A DNA stretch of 64,000 nt from Streptomyces sp. TRM70350 (GCF_019219825.1 NZ_JAHUXH010000009.1:186001-250000); one strand, 5' to 3'. Positions 8,967 to 17,390 are shown, counted from the first letter of the stretch. Numbers and translations are program-made. Notes: generated by a model from the letters alone, not told the origin.

Positions 8967-9089
8967 CCCGCGGACTACGCGACACCGCGAAGGCGTCCCC
9001 TGCACGGGAGTTCGACTTGCGATGCGCTGGGGCTGGTGGAGGCGGGTCGCGGTGTGGACGAACTGCGCGACATGGTGCCTGCGTGAGCC

Positions 9090-9272
9090 CTCGAACCAGG
9101 CGATCACGCCCGGCCCAGTAGGCGTGCCCTGCCGGTGCCATCCGCGGCCAGTGCGGTATCGGCTCGTCCTCCAGGTCGCGGCAACGCAGTACGTCCCGCT
9201 GGGCGAGCGGGTGGCCGGTCGGCAGGGCAGCGACCCGGCGTTCGGCGGTCAACGGCTCGACGCCGAGCCCGC
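9090..9272 (-). pseudogene. LysR-family effector-domain fragment
   Basis: Minus-strand stretch reading VEPLTAERRVAALPTGHPLA, RDVLRCRDLEDEPIPHWPRM and AGHAYWAGRD, typical of the middle of a LysR co-inducer domain. Neither the helix-turn-helix nor the C-terminus is present. A relic; the 310 bp between arsI and the phosphatase hold nothing else I can read. Confidence 0.55.
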
Positions 9273-9277
9273 GCCCA

Positions 9278-10038
9278 GTGACGCCTGGGCCCATCGCACG
9301 GGCCACCCGTGCCGTAGCGCTGATCACCGGCGCCGTACTGGCGATGGCCGCTTGCACCGGCGGGAGCGAGACCGGCACCAGCGCCAGTGCCGGCGCCACG
9401 GCGACCGCACCCTCGACGCAGCGCGGTGACGACCTACTGGACCGGCTGCGGGGCGGCGGCCTCACGGTCGTCATCCGGCACGCCGCCACAGACCAATCCC
9501 CTCCGGACGCCCCCACCGTCGACCTGGACGACTGCTCCACCCGACGCAACCTCTCCGACGAGGGGCGCGCCGACGCAAGGGCGATCGGCAACGCCATCAG
9601 CCGACGGGACATCCCCGTCGGAGAAACCTGGGCCAGCCCTTACTGCCGCAGCAGGGACACCGCCAGACTGTCCTTCGACCGATTCGAGGTGGTGCACGGC
9701 CTCGAACGGCTCTACCCCGAGCGGGACGAGCAGGCCGACCGGCGCCTGAACCAGCGCATCCAGGACCGGGCACCCCACGCGGACGAACCGAACCTGATCA
9801 TCGTCAGTCACGGGTCTACCCGAGCGTACTGGCCCCCGCGGTCACGCTCGACGAGGGAGAAGCGGCCGAGCCCCGGAGCAGCCGCATCCGCGGCGTCGGG
9901 CCGGTGGCCCGTGGCCGGGTGCGAGTGGGGGGTCGCCAGCGCCACCCCGAGGGGGAGTCGGGGCGACGCTGCCGAGACGACGACGGCAGCAGCCTGTCCG
10001 CGGCTGCCCTCGGTTCCACTCTTGCAAACCTACCCTAA
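9278..10038 (+). pseudogene. Histidine-phosphatase-family lipoprotein, frameshifted near C-terminus
   Basis: Starts GTG 9278 with a lipoprotein signal (VALITGAVLAMAACTGG). The catalytic LTVVIRHAATD motif, CSTRRNLSDEGRADARAIG and WASPYCRSRDTA follow, then the second histidine in LIIVSHG. Directly after that the frame shifts: the continuing family sequence YPSVLAPAVTLDEGEAAE is in another frame, ending at the TAA at 10036. One missing base near 9817 explains it. The uncorrected frame runs to 10057 with an unrelated tail. All catalytic residues lie before the lesion, so partial function is possible. Confidence 0.75.
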
Positions 10039-10054
10039 CGAAAGGGTAGGTTTG
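10025..10054. promoter_or_regulatory. MerR operator A (perfect dyad) upstream of merR-prfC
   Basis: Perfect 12-bp inverted repeat, CAAACCTACCCT and AGGGTAGGTTTG, separated by AACGAA. It lies 45-74 bases upstream of the MerR start and is the best copy of the shared motif CTACCCTNACGNNAGGGTAG. MerR proteins bind such dyads inside an over-spaced promoter. Confidence 0.75.
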
Positions 10055-10098
10055 TAGCTCGGCGAGAGCGCCGGTATGTGACGTGAGGCGGTGGAGCC

Positions 10099-10554
10099 GT
10101 GGGCGAAAAGTTGATGCAGATCGGCGAGGTGGCCGAGCGCACGGGCCTGTCGCTGCGGACGATCCGCCATTACGAGGACGTCGGCGTGGTCGCCCCCAGC
10201 GAGCGCAGCATGGGCGGCTTCCGCCTCTACACCGAGGCCGAGGTGCGCCGCCTGGCGCTTGTGCGGCGAATGCGGCCGCTGGGCTTCTGCCTCGACGACA
10301 TCCGCGCCCTGCTGGACGTACTGGAACAACTCCCCGACGACGGCAGGCCGTTGCCGGAGAGCGACGAGCAAGCGCACGAGGAACTGGTGGAACGGTTGCG
10401 TACGTACTGGGTGAAGGCCGACGCGCGGTGCGAGGACCTGCGGAGGCAGCTGGGACAGGCGGAGGACTTCGCCCGCTCCCTGCACGGCCACCTGGCCCGG
10501 CTCGTGGACGCCACGGCCGCGGCGGCCGACGCCGGTGCGGAGGCGGTTCGATGA
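10099..10554 (+). CDS. MerR-family regulator 1
   Basis: 151 residues: a MerR DNA-binding domain (MQIGEVAERTGLSLRTIRHY then GGFRLYTEAEVRRL), then a long coiled-coil dimer helix and no cysteine metal site, so the effector is not an obvious metal. The GTG at 10099 and the ATG at 10114 are both possible; the second gives the more typical N-terminus. Its stop overlaps the release-factor start (ATGA), so the two genes are translationally coupled. Operator A precedes it, implying autoregulation. The DNA-binding region is nearly the same as in the second MerR at 15056-15475. Confidence 0.88.
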   Translation: MGEKLMQIGEVAERTGLSLRTIRHYEDVGVVAPSERSMGGFRLYTEAEVRRLALVRRMRPLGFCLDDIRALLDVLEQLPDDGRPLPESDEQAHEELVERLRTYWVKADARCEDLRRQLGQAEDFARSLHGHLARLVDATAAAADAGAEAVR

Positions 10555-12152
10555 GCCCGAGCAGTGACTGGGCGGCTTCGGAGGCGGCCCGCCGACGGAC
10601 GTTCGCGGTGATCAGCCACCCGGACGCGGGCAAGTCCACTCTGACGGAGGCCCTGGCCCTCCACGCGCAGGCCATCACCGAGGCGGGCGCGGTGCACGGC
10701 AAGGCCGGGCGGCGCGGGGTGGCCTCGGACTGGATGGAGATGGAGAAGGCCCGAGGCATCTCCGTCACCTCCGCGGTACTGCAGTTCGCCCACCGCGGGT
10801 GCGTGCTGAACCTGCTGGACACCCCCGGCCACGCGGACTTCTCCGAGGACACCTACCGGGTGCTGGCCGCGGTGGACTGCGCGGTGATGCTCATCGACGC
10901 GGCCAAGGGCCTGGAGGAGCAGACCCGCAAACTCTTCGACGTCTGCCGGCATCGCGGCATTCCGGTGATCACGTTCGTCAACAAGTGGGACCGGCCCGGC
11001 CGTGAGGCGCTGGAGCTGCTGGACGAGATCGAGCGCGAGTTCCGCCTCAAGCCCACCCCCCTCGTCTGGCCGGTGGGCGACGCCGGATACCTGCGCGGAC
11101 TGATCGACGTACGGCAGCCGGGGCGGATGCTGCGCTACACCCGCACCCCCGGCGGCGCCCACCAGGCCATGGAGGCGCTGGTGCCGGCGCAGCGAGCCGC
11201 GCTGGAGGACGAGGCCGACTGGAGCAGGGCCGTCGAGGAACTGGACCTGCTGCGGGTCGATGGCGCCGTACACGACCAGGAGGCGTTCCTGACGGGCCGG
11301 ACCACGCCGGTGTTCTTCGGCGCGGCGATCTCCAACATCGGCGTACGGCTGCTGCTGGACGCGATCGTCGACCTCGCCCCGCCGCCCGGGCCGCGCGAGC
11401 TGGTGGGCGGCGGCGCCCGTCCGGTGGACGCGCCGTTCTCCGGGCTGGTGTTCAAGGTGCAGGCCAACATGGACCCCGCGCACCGCGACCGGATCGCGTT
11501 CATGCGGGTGTGCTCGGGCATCTTCGAGCGCGGCATGACCGTCACCCGCGCCGCCTCCGGCAAGCCGTTCGCCACCAAGTACGCGCACAGCGTCTTCGGC
11601 CAGGACCGCTCCATGGTCGACATCGCCTACCCCGGCGACGTGGTCGGCCTCGTCAACGCCACCGCGCTGCGCGTCGGCGACACCCTCTACGCGGACAAGG
11701 CGGCGGTGTTCCCGCCGATGCCCACCTTCGCGCCCGAGCACTTCGCGGTGGCCCGCCCGGTCGACCTCTCCCGCTCCAAGCAGTTCCGGCGCGGCATCGC
11801 GCAGCTCGACGAGGAGGGCGTGGTCCAGGTCCTGGTCTCGGATCTGCGAGGGGACCAGGCGCCGGTGCTCGCGGCCGTGGGGCCGATGCAGTTCGACGTG
11901 GTCAGCGCGCGGATGGCCGGGGAGTTCTCCTCCCCGGTGAAGCTGGAGATGCTGCCCTACCACCTGGCCCGGGCCACGGATGCGGCCGGTGCGGAGGCAC
12001 TCAACCGCTCCCGGATCGTGCAGGGCGAGGCCCTCACCCGCATCCGCGACAAGGCGCAGCTCGCCCTCTTCCCCGACCGCTGGCAGGCGGGCTCCTTCGA
12101 GCGGGAGTTCCCCGCCGCACGGCTGGACCACCTCATCGCCGCCCACGACTGA
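10551..12152 (+). CDS. prfC: Peptide chain release factor 3 (RF3)
   Basis: GTPase that removes RF1/RF2 from the ribosome after termination. 533 residues, the normal RF3 length. P-loop SHPDAGKST, switch region SDWMEMEKARGISVT, DTPGHADFSEDTYR, NKWD, and the RF3-type domain III KQFRRGIAQLDEEGVVQVL are all readable, so it is RF3 and not EF-G or TetM. The ATG overlaps the MerR stop by 4 bases. Control of a release factor by a MerR protein with its own dyad operator is unusual and suggests an inducible translation-stress role (inference). Confidence 0.92.
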   Translation: MSPSSDWAASEAARRRTFAVISHPDAGKSTLTEALALHAQAITEAGAVHGKAGRRGVASDWMEMEKARGISVTSAVLQFAHRGCVLNLLDTPGHADFSEDTYRVLAAVDCAVMLIDAAKGLEEQTRKLFDVCRHRGIPVITFVNKWDRPGREALELLDEIEREFRLKPTPLVWPVGDAGYLRGLIDVRQPGRMLRYTRTPGGAHQAMEALVPAQRAALEDEADWSRAVEELDLLRVDGAVHDQEAFLTGRTTPVFFGAAISNIGVRLLLDAIVDLAPPPGPRELVGGGARPVDAPFSGLVFKVQANMDPAHRDRIAFMRVCSGIFERGMTVTRAASGKPFATKYAHSVFGQDRSMVDIAYPGDVVGLVNATALRVGDTLYADKAAVFPPMPTFAPEHFAVARPVDLSRSKQFRRGIAQLDEEGVVQVLVSDLRGDQAPVLAAVGPMQFDVVSARMAGEFSSPVKLEMLPYHLARATDAAGAEALNRSRIVQGEALTRIRDKAQLALFPDRWQAGSFEREFPAARLDHLIAAHD

Positions 12153-12184
12153 ACCGCGCCGCACGGTCGTCGACCCCGGCAAGT

Positions 12185-12204
12185 CGACCCTTACGTCACG
12201 GTAG
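12185..12204. promoter_or_regulatory. MerR operator B upstream of the zinc-ribbon gene
   Basis: CGACCCTTACGTCACGGTAG matches operator A at 16 of 20 positions, with the same centre spacing. It ends 44 bases before the next start codon. Confidence 0.6.
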
Positions 12205-12248
12205 GCTTGAGCTTCGGAAGGCGCCTGCGGCTGGGAGGGCGGACGATC

Positions 12249-13037
12249 ATGGCGGGTGTGGCGGCGTGTCCGTCGTGCGGGGAGGCCGAGGACCTGCGCG
12301 GCGAACCCGTGGACGGCGATATCCGGATCACCTGTCTGAACTGCGACACGCAGTGGATGCGCGGCGGTGTGCGCTGTGCCGGCTGCGGTGGGCAGGACAT
12401 CGTCCACCGCCCGCAGGCCATGACCCGGCACTCGCGGGGCACTCAGCTGTCCATCATCGGCTGGCGCGAACTCCCGCTGTGCCGCAGTTGCGACGCCGAG
12501 GTGCTGGAGACCTCCGTCTCCCAGAACGTCCCCGTGCCCAGTGACTACGTGGCCGCCTGTCTCGGCGCCGCCCAGAATCCGGCGGTAACTGCCGCACCGC
12601 AGGCGGGCCGGCCGGCTCCCGCGCCGCCCCAGAAGCCCGCTTCCGCGGCCGCAGCCGGACCGGCCGGGGCCACGAAGAGTTCACCCGCGCCGCGCACCCC
12701 GGCCCGCCCGCGGCAGGCCCGGCCGAAGGCCACGCCGTCGCCGTCGCCGTCCATGGTGCCCACCGTCCGGCAGGCCATCGCCGCGTTCATGAGCGAGTCC
12801 TCCGGGCAGGCGGATGCCACCGCGATGTTGTTGCTGGGCACCCATCTCGGCTCTCACAACCGGCTGACCGTGCTGGAGGAGGACGGCGCCGCCGATCGGC
12901 TCGCCGAGTGGTGCCTCGGGCACTGGGGCGACGGTGGCGACCGCGCGCAGCGGTGCCTGAGCACGATCTGCAGGGCCGTCGACTTCTGGGGTGCCCGCGG
13001 CTGGCTCGCCTCCGATCCGGCCGCCGGGCTGCGCTGA
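12249..13037 (+). CDS. Zinc-ribbon protein of unknown function
   Basis: 262 residues, three parts. Residues 1-90 hold four CxxC pairs (C7/C10, C29/C32, C43/C46, C78/C81), enough for two zinc ribbons. Residues about 110-175 are a low-complexity Ala/Pro/Lys linker. The last 80 residues are predicted helical (VRQAIAAFMSESSGQADATA, then AVDFWGARGWLASDP). I do not recognise a named family. The ATG at 12249 follows GGGAGGGCGG; the frame is open upstream to 12207 but that would overlap the promoter. It follows prfC by 96 bp with its own MerR-type operator, so it is probably a co-regulated partner. Confidence 0.75.
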   Translation: MAGVAACPSCGEAEDLRGEPVDGDIRITCLNCDTQWMRGGVRCAGCGGQDIVHRPQAMTRHSRGTQLSIIGWRELPLCRSCDAEVLETSVSQNVPVPSDYVAACLGAAQNPAVTAAPQAGRPAPAPPQKPASAAAAGPAGATKSSPAPRTPARPRQARPKATPSPSPSMVPTVRQAIAAFMSESSGQADATAMLLLGTHLGSHNRLTVLEEDGAADRLAEWCLGHWGDGGDRAQRCLSTICRAVDFWGARGWLASDPAAGLR

Positions 13038-13085
13038 GAGAGCCACCGGCCTCCGCCGAGCGGACCAGGAGCGGAAGTAGCAACT

Positions 13086-13105
13086 CTGTCTCCACGTAAA
13101 GGTAG
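13086..13105. promoter_or_regulatory. MerR operator C (imperfect)
   Basis: CTGTCTCCACGTAAAGGTAG; the right arm and centre match the shared motif, the left arm is weaker. It lies just after the zinc-ribbon gene and 60 bp before operator D, giving two tandem sites ahead of the gene at 13378. Confidence 0.45.
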
Positions 13106-13145
13106 GGGCCTGTTCATCCAGCCTCATACCTGCTTCACACCGACA

Positions 13146-13165
13146 AGACTCTCGCGTTAGGTTAG
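13146..13165. promoter_or_regulatory. MerR operator D (imperfect)
   Basis: AGACTCTCGCGTTAGGTTAG shares CT-N2-CG-N2-AGG-N-TAG with operator A. It would drive the gene at 13378 with a leader of about 200 bases. I see no other gene in 13038-13377. Confidence 0.45.
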
Positions 13166-13377
13166 AGATGAACGGTCGGAACGCCGTCGTTCGTCCCGCC
13201 TCGGGCCACAGAGGCGGGGTCGCGGGGCCGTCGTTCCGAGGCGGCCGTCGGCCGCAGCCCGCGAGGCCATCCTCCTGTCCTGACACGCAGGTCTCGCGGG
13301 CCCGCACCCCGGCGCGGCTGCGGGCCGCATTCCCGACGCCGCCTGATCGGTCCGTCCCGAGTGCGCAAGGAGTCCGC

Positions 13378-14130
13378 ATGCTGTCCTCGACCTCGCCCCC
13401 CGACGCCGGATCCGCCCGGGACGCGCCGGAGACCGAGCGCCTCGTGGCCGCCGCCGTACGCCTCGCGGGCACCCTCCCGGCCACGCGCCCCACGTTGGCC
13501 GTCGTGCGCGGCTGGAACCGCGGTGACCGGGAGCGGGCCCGGCTGCTGCGCGCACGCCTGGCCGAACACGGCATCCGCACCACGGAGTTGAGCCCCGCCC
13601 CCGAGGCCGGCGAGCGTGGCGGCCAGGACCGCGGCATCCGGGGCCCGGCCGTCGACCTGCTGGTCCACGCCGGAGGACCCCAGCCGGAGCAGGCCATGCG
13701 GGCCGCGGCCCTGTGGCAGCTGCCGCTGCTGATCGACCGCCCTGCGGGGCGGTCGGGCGGCGAGCTGAACGCCTTCGCAGGCCATCGCAGCCCCGTCATC
13801 GGCATCCATCTCCCCGCCGGCGGCTTCGGCGTCGCGGTGCGCGAGATCGTCCTGGTCTCACTGCAGCCGCACCCGGGCAATGCCCGCCTCATCCTCGACA
13901 ACGAGAAGATCACCGCACCCGGCGACCGGCCCCTGCGCATCACCCTGACCGACCAGGGCCTGCTGGAGGCACGCGGCCACTCCTTCGGCAGGCGCCGCAT
14001 CCGCCGCCTGCGCTTCGAACGCGCCTGGGGTACCTACCGGTTGGACGTGGACGGCGCCCCCGCCCGCGATGTGCGCGCCCCGCTGCGCATCGAGGCCCTG
14101 TCCGGCCGCCTGCACCTGCTGCACCCGTGA
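13378..14130 (+). CDS. Conserved-looking protein, weakly like diacylglycerol/sphingosine kinase C-termini
   Basis: 250 residues beginning MLSSTSPPDAGSARD, with AAGGAG 6 bases upstream. I do not recognise it securely. The middle has alternating strand/helix pattern (LLVHAGGPQPEQAMRAAALW); the end, ARLILDNEKITAPGDRPLRI then RLRFERAWGTYRLDVDGAPA, recalls the beta-rich half of lipid kinases, but the N-terminal ATP-binding signature is absent. An in-frame ATG at 13168 would add 70 low-complexity residues and overlap the promoter, so I reject it. Two tandem MerR-type operators upstream place it in the same putative regulon as prfC. Confidence 0.6.
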   Translation: MLSSTSPPDAGSARDAPETERLVAAAVRLAGTLPATRPTLAVVRGWNRGDRERARLLRARLAEHGIRTTELSPAPEAGERGGQDRGIRGPAVDLLVHAGGPQPEQAMRAAALWQLPLLIDRPAGRSGGELNAFAGHRSPVIGIHLPAGGFGVAVREIVLVSLQPHPGNARLILDNEKITAPGDRPLRITLTDQGLLEARGHSFGRRRIRRLRFERAWGTYRLDVDGAPARDVRAPLRIEALSGRLHLLHP

Positions 14131-14142
14131 GCGCCGAGCAGC

Positions 14143-14162
14143 AGACTCTCACGTCACGTGAA
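14143..14162. promoter_or_regulatory. Possible degenerate MerR site E
   Basis: AGACTCTCACGTCACGTGAA shares the left arm of D and the centre TCACGTCA of F; the right arm is lost. Weak. Confidence 0.25.
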
Positions 14163-14669
14163 TGATGGAGGCGGTTCACCGGTTTTCCGTACGCTCCTGC
14201 CCCTGGATTTCTGGTGCAGTTCGCCGGATGGACCGGAGTGGTCTTGCCGAGCAACTCTCTCCCTGCGTTGGAGTGGAGTCGCTCGCCGACACAGTCGGCC
14301 TGCTTTCGAAGGCCGTTCGGGCCGCCCCGACAACTCCCGCACGCCGCACACCACCACGGCGCGCTGCTCATCGCCGCCGACGCCCGCCCGGAGTGGAGTC
14401 AGCAGGGCAGCCGGGTGAAGGCCGCCTGTGTGCGCCGTACCGGCGAGGACGGGCGCCCCGCCGTCCGACGGGCGCTGGTGGGCGTACTGACCGGAGAGAC
14501 CCCGCGCGTGCCCTTCGGGACGCTCGCGGGCCACCCGGACGACCGGCCGAATACCGCTCGACGCTGCCGGAGAACGGTGCCGACACTCCCCGGCGCGGCA
14601 TCGCCGTGTCGGTCACCGGCCGGGTGAGGCATGGAGGCGCCGCGAAAATGCCCGGGGAGGCATTGCCCC
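14163..14669. other. Stretch without a recognisable gene
   Basis: Open frames cross this region on both strands, but none shows a family motif, a good ribosome site or a consistent codon pattern. It follows the weak MerR site E, so a decayed regulon member is possible. Confidence 0.4.
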
Positions 14670-14972
14670 GTGTCGGTCGAGTTCAACCACACCATCGTTC
14701 TCACCCGTGACCGGGGGAAGTCCGCTCGCTTCCTCGCCCACATCCTGGGGCTGGGGGCGCTTGCGCGCCTCGTGGCGGCCGAGGTCCCGGTCCAGGCCGA
14801 CCCGCACGGCAGGCAGCCGCGCCGGATCAACCGCGACGACGGCGGGCGGGGCGTGTACTTCCTGGATCCGGCCGGTCACGGCCTGGAGGTCATCACCCGC
14901 CCGTACGGCAGCGATTGGGACTCACCGCTGAACGGCGTCACCGAAGAGGTGCCGGGAGCCGCAGGCGGCTGA
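14670..14972 (+). pseudogene. VOC (glyoxalase-type) protein with internal deletion
   Basis: About 100 residues from GTG 14670 (GGGGAGG 9 bases upstream). The first VOC strand and helix (VSVEFNHTIVLTRDRGKSAR, FLAHILGL) join directly to the last part (VPVQADPHGRQPRRINRDDG, then GRGVYFLDPAGHGLEVITRP). Related proteins have about 40 more residues between these, including strands of the metal site. The frame is kept, so a short protein may be made, but the fold should be broken. Confidence 0.65.
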
Positions 14973-15055
14973 CCACCACGCGGCCCGATGGCATCGAGGG
15001 ACGCGGACCGCCATGGGCCGTGCCCCTCGTCTCGTATGACGACCGCCGGTGCGGC

Positions 15056-15475
15056 TCAGGCGCCCGTGCGGGCGTCGGCCTGGAGGCGGCGGCGGAGTGT
15101 GGCGGCGAAGTCCTCGGCCATTTCCAGGCGGGCCCGCAGGGTCTCGCAGCGGGCGTCGGCCACCTTCCGGTAGGAGTCGAGCCGCTCCCGAAGACGCTCA
15201 CGCTCCTCACCGGCGGGCGGGGCGTCCGTGGCGGCGAGGCGGTCGGTGATGTCCAGCAGGTCGCGCATCTCCTCCAGGGAGAAGTCCAGCGGCTTCATCC
15301 GGCGGATCACCATCAGGCGCTCGACGTCGGAGTCCGTGTACAGCCGGAAGCCGCCCTTGCTGCGGGCCGAGGGGATCACCAGGCCCACTTCCTCGTAGTG
15401 GCGGATGGTGCGCAGCGACAAACCGGTCCGCTCGGCCACCTCGCCGATCTGCATCTGCCGCTGATCCGTCATCAC
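15056..15475 (-). CDS. MerR-family regulator 2
   Basis: 139 residues with the same DNA-binding domain as regulator 1 (MQIGEVAERTGLSLRTIRHY, GGFRLYTDSDVERL) and a similar coiled-coil; no cysteine sensor. Starts ATG ATG at 15475/15472. It is divergent from the SulP gene, with operator F between them. Because its recognition helices match regulator 1 almost exactly, both may read the same operators and cross-regulate. Confidence 0.88.
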   Translation of the reverse strand: MMTDQRQMQIGEVAERTGLSLRTIRHYEEVGLVIPSARSKGGFRLYTDSDVERLMVIRRMKPLDFSLEEMRDLLDITDRLAATDAPPAGEERERLRERLDSYRKVADARCETLRARLEMAEDFAATLRRRLQADARTGA

Positions 15476-15534
15476 CCCATGATCCCCTTCGTTGTTTCCT
15501 TCGATTTTCGTATCCGTAAAGCTGTCCGGCTTAA

Positions 15535-15548
15535 GTGATATGAATCAC
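15535..15548. promoter_or_regulatory. CRP-like palindrome GTGATATGAATCAC
   Basis: Perfect 5-bp arms (GTGAT/ATCAC) with four bases between, close to the actinobacterial Crp pattern GTG-N8-CAC. It lies 60 bases upstream of merR 2, in the divergent region with sulP. A Crp/Fnr gene is present at 56016-56738, though no link is proven. Confidence 0.4.
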
Positions 15549-15594
15549 AGGGTCCTGGCGGGCGTTTACCTGTGTTTCACAAGTCGCAAGTCGC

Positions 15595-15620
15595 ACTCTG
15601 CCCTCACGTCAGGGTAGAGT
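15595..15620. promoter_or_regulatory. MerR operator F between merR 2 and sulP
   Basis: Dyad ACTCTGCCCT and AGGGTAGAGT, one mismatch, centre CACGTC; the 20-bp core CTGCCCTCACGTCAGGGTAG fits operator A well. It could serve sulP (263 bases downstream), merR 2 (120 bases away on the other side), or both. Confidence 0.7.
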
Positions 15621-15880
15621 CTCTACGTGTTCACCGCCGCCGTCGAGACTGACGGCAGGAGTGAACGCCATGGCGTGGGCCCCGACCGGGCCCCGATGAC
15701 ATCCGAAGACTTCCGGGCCATGATGCCCGACCGGCAGCCGGACGGCTGTCACACAGATCGGCTGGGCCCCGCTGAAGTGGCCGGGCCGCCGAGGGATTCC
15801 GCCCCGTGCGTGCGCGGAGTCGTGTACGACGTGGACGCGTCCACCGGCTGGTGGCGCTCTGCCCGAACAGAAACGGTTGC

Positions 15881-17383
15881 ATGTCCTCACTGCTGCCCGC
15901 AGCCCCCAGGTTCCGCCTGTCCAAGCCCGACTGGCTCGACTCCCCGAAGGTCTTCCGTACCGAGGTGCTGGCCGGTCTGGTCGTCGCCCTGGCGCTGATC
16001 CCCGAGGCGATCTCCTTCTCGATCATCGCCGGGGTCGACCCGGCGGTCGGCCTGTTCGCCTCCTTCACCATGGCCGTGGTGATCTCGGTCGTGGGCGGTC
16101 GCAAGGCGATGATCTCCGCCGCGACCGGCGCCATCGCCCTGGTCATCGCCCCGCTCAACCATGAGCACGGACTCGGCTACCTGATCGCCGCCGTCATCCT
16201 GGCCGGCGTCTTCCAGGTGATCCTGGGCGCGCTCGGGGTGGCCAAGCTGATGCGGTTCGTGCCGCGCAGCGTCATGGTCGGCTTCGTCAACGCCCTCGCC
16301 ATCCTCATCTTCATGGCGCAGGTGCCGGAGCTGACGGGCGTGCCGTGGATGGTCTACCCGCTGGTCGTCGGCGGCCTGGCCCTGATGGTGTTCTTCCCGA
16401 AGGTCACCACGGTGATCCCGGCCCCGCTGGTCTCCATCGTCATCCTGACCGTGATCACCGTGGCCGCCGGGATCGCGGTGCCGACCGTCGGTGACAAGGG
16501 CCAACTGCCGTCCTCGCTGCCCGTGCCAGGCCTGCCGGACGTGCCCTTCACCATGGACACCCTGACCACCATCGCCCCCTACGCGTTCGCCATGGCGCTG
16601 GTCGGCCTGATGGAGTCGCTGATGACGGCCAAGCTGGTCGACGACATCACCGACACCCACTCGGGCAAGACCCGCGAGTCTCTCGGCCAGGGCGTCGCCA
16701 ACATCGTCACCGGCTTCTTCGGCGGGATGGGCGGCTGCGCCATGATCGGCCAGACGATGATCAACGTACGGGTGGCCGGGGCCCGTACGCGCCTGTCGAC
16801 GTTCCTGTCCGGCGTGTTCCTGATGGTGCTGTGCATCGCCTTCGGCCCGGTCGTCTCCGACATCCCGATGGCCGCTCTGGTCGCCGTCATGATCATGGTG
16901 TCGTTCGCGACCTTCGACTGGCACTCCGTCGCCCCGAAGACGCTCAAGCGGATGCCGCTCGGCGAGCTGACCGTCATGGTCGTCACGGTCGCCTGCGTGG
17001 TCGCCACCCACAACCTCGCCATCGGCGTCGTGGTGGGCTGCATCACCGCGATGGTGGTCTTCGCCAAGCGCGTCGCCCACATGGTCAACGTCTCCGGCGT
17101 CGTCGACCCCGACGGCAACCAGGTCGTCTACGCGGTCACCGGCGAGCTGTTCTTCGCCTCCTCCAACGACCTCGTCTACCAGTTCAACTACAAGGACGAC
17201 CCGGACGACGTCGTCATAGACCTCTCCGACGCCCACATCTGGGACGCCTCGTCCGTCGCCGCCCTGGACGCGGTCGAGACCAAGTACGCCCAGCGGGGCA
17301 AGAAGGTCACCATCATCGGCCTGAACAAACCCAGCGCCGACATGCACGAACGCCTCGCCGGCCAGCTGACCGGCAGCCACTGA
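15881..17383 (+). CDS. SulP-family inorganic anion transporter with STAS domain
   Basis: 500 residues. Many membrane segments from residue about 25 (EVLAGLVVALALIPEAISFS, the SulP signature region) and ISAATGAIALVIAP; the last 110 residues form a STAS domain (VVIDLSDAHIWDASSVAALD). SulP proteins carry sulfate, bicarbonate or other anions; the substrate is not fixed by sequence. The ATG at 15881 starts the family homology. In the 260 bp before it, CVRGVVYDVDASTG at about 15807-15850 resembles a beta-carbonic-anhydrase C-terminus, which would fit a bicarbonate role, but this is weak. Operator F suggests MerR control. Confidence 0.9.
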   Translation: MSSLLPAAPRFRLSKPDWLDSPKVFRTEVLAGLVVALALIPEAISFSIIAGVDPAVGLFASFTMAVVISVVGGRKAMISAATGAIALVIAPLNHEHGLGYLIAAVILAGVFQVILGALGVAKLMRFVPRSVMVGFVNALAILIFMAQVPELTGVPWMVYPLVVGGLALMVFFPKVTTVIPAPLVSIVILTVITVAAGIAVPTVGDKGQLPSSLPVPGLPDVPFTMDTLTTIAPYAFAMALVGLMESLMTAKLVDDITDTHSGKTRESLGQGVANIVTGFFGGMGGCAMIGQTMINVRVAGARTRLSTFLSGVFLMVLCIAFGPVVSDIPMAALVAVMIMVSFATFDWHSVAPKTLKRMPLGELTVMVVTVACVVATHNLAIGVVVGCITAMVVFAKRVAHMVNVSGVVDPDGNQVVYAVTGELFFASSNDLVYQFNYKDDPDDVVIDLSDAHIWDASSVAALDAVETKYAQRGKKVTIIGLNKPSADMHERLAGQLTGSH

Positions 17384-17390
17384 CCGGACC

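Noticed and set aside
13168..13377. Upstream ATG at 13168 as start of the unknown protein
   Set aside because: It touches operator D and would add about 70 low-complexity residues; ATG 13378 has AAGGAG.
15625..15880. Carbonic anhydrase gene before sulP
   Set aside because: Only a possible C-terminal string (CVRGVVYDVDASTG) is seen; no zinc-ligand motifs. Mentioned under sulP but not called.
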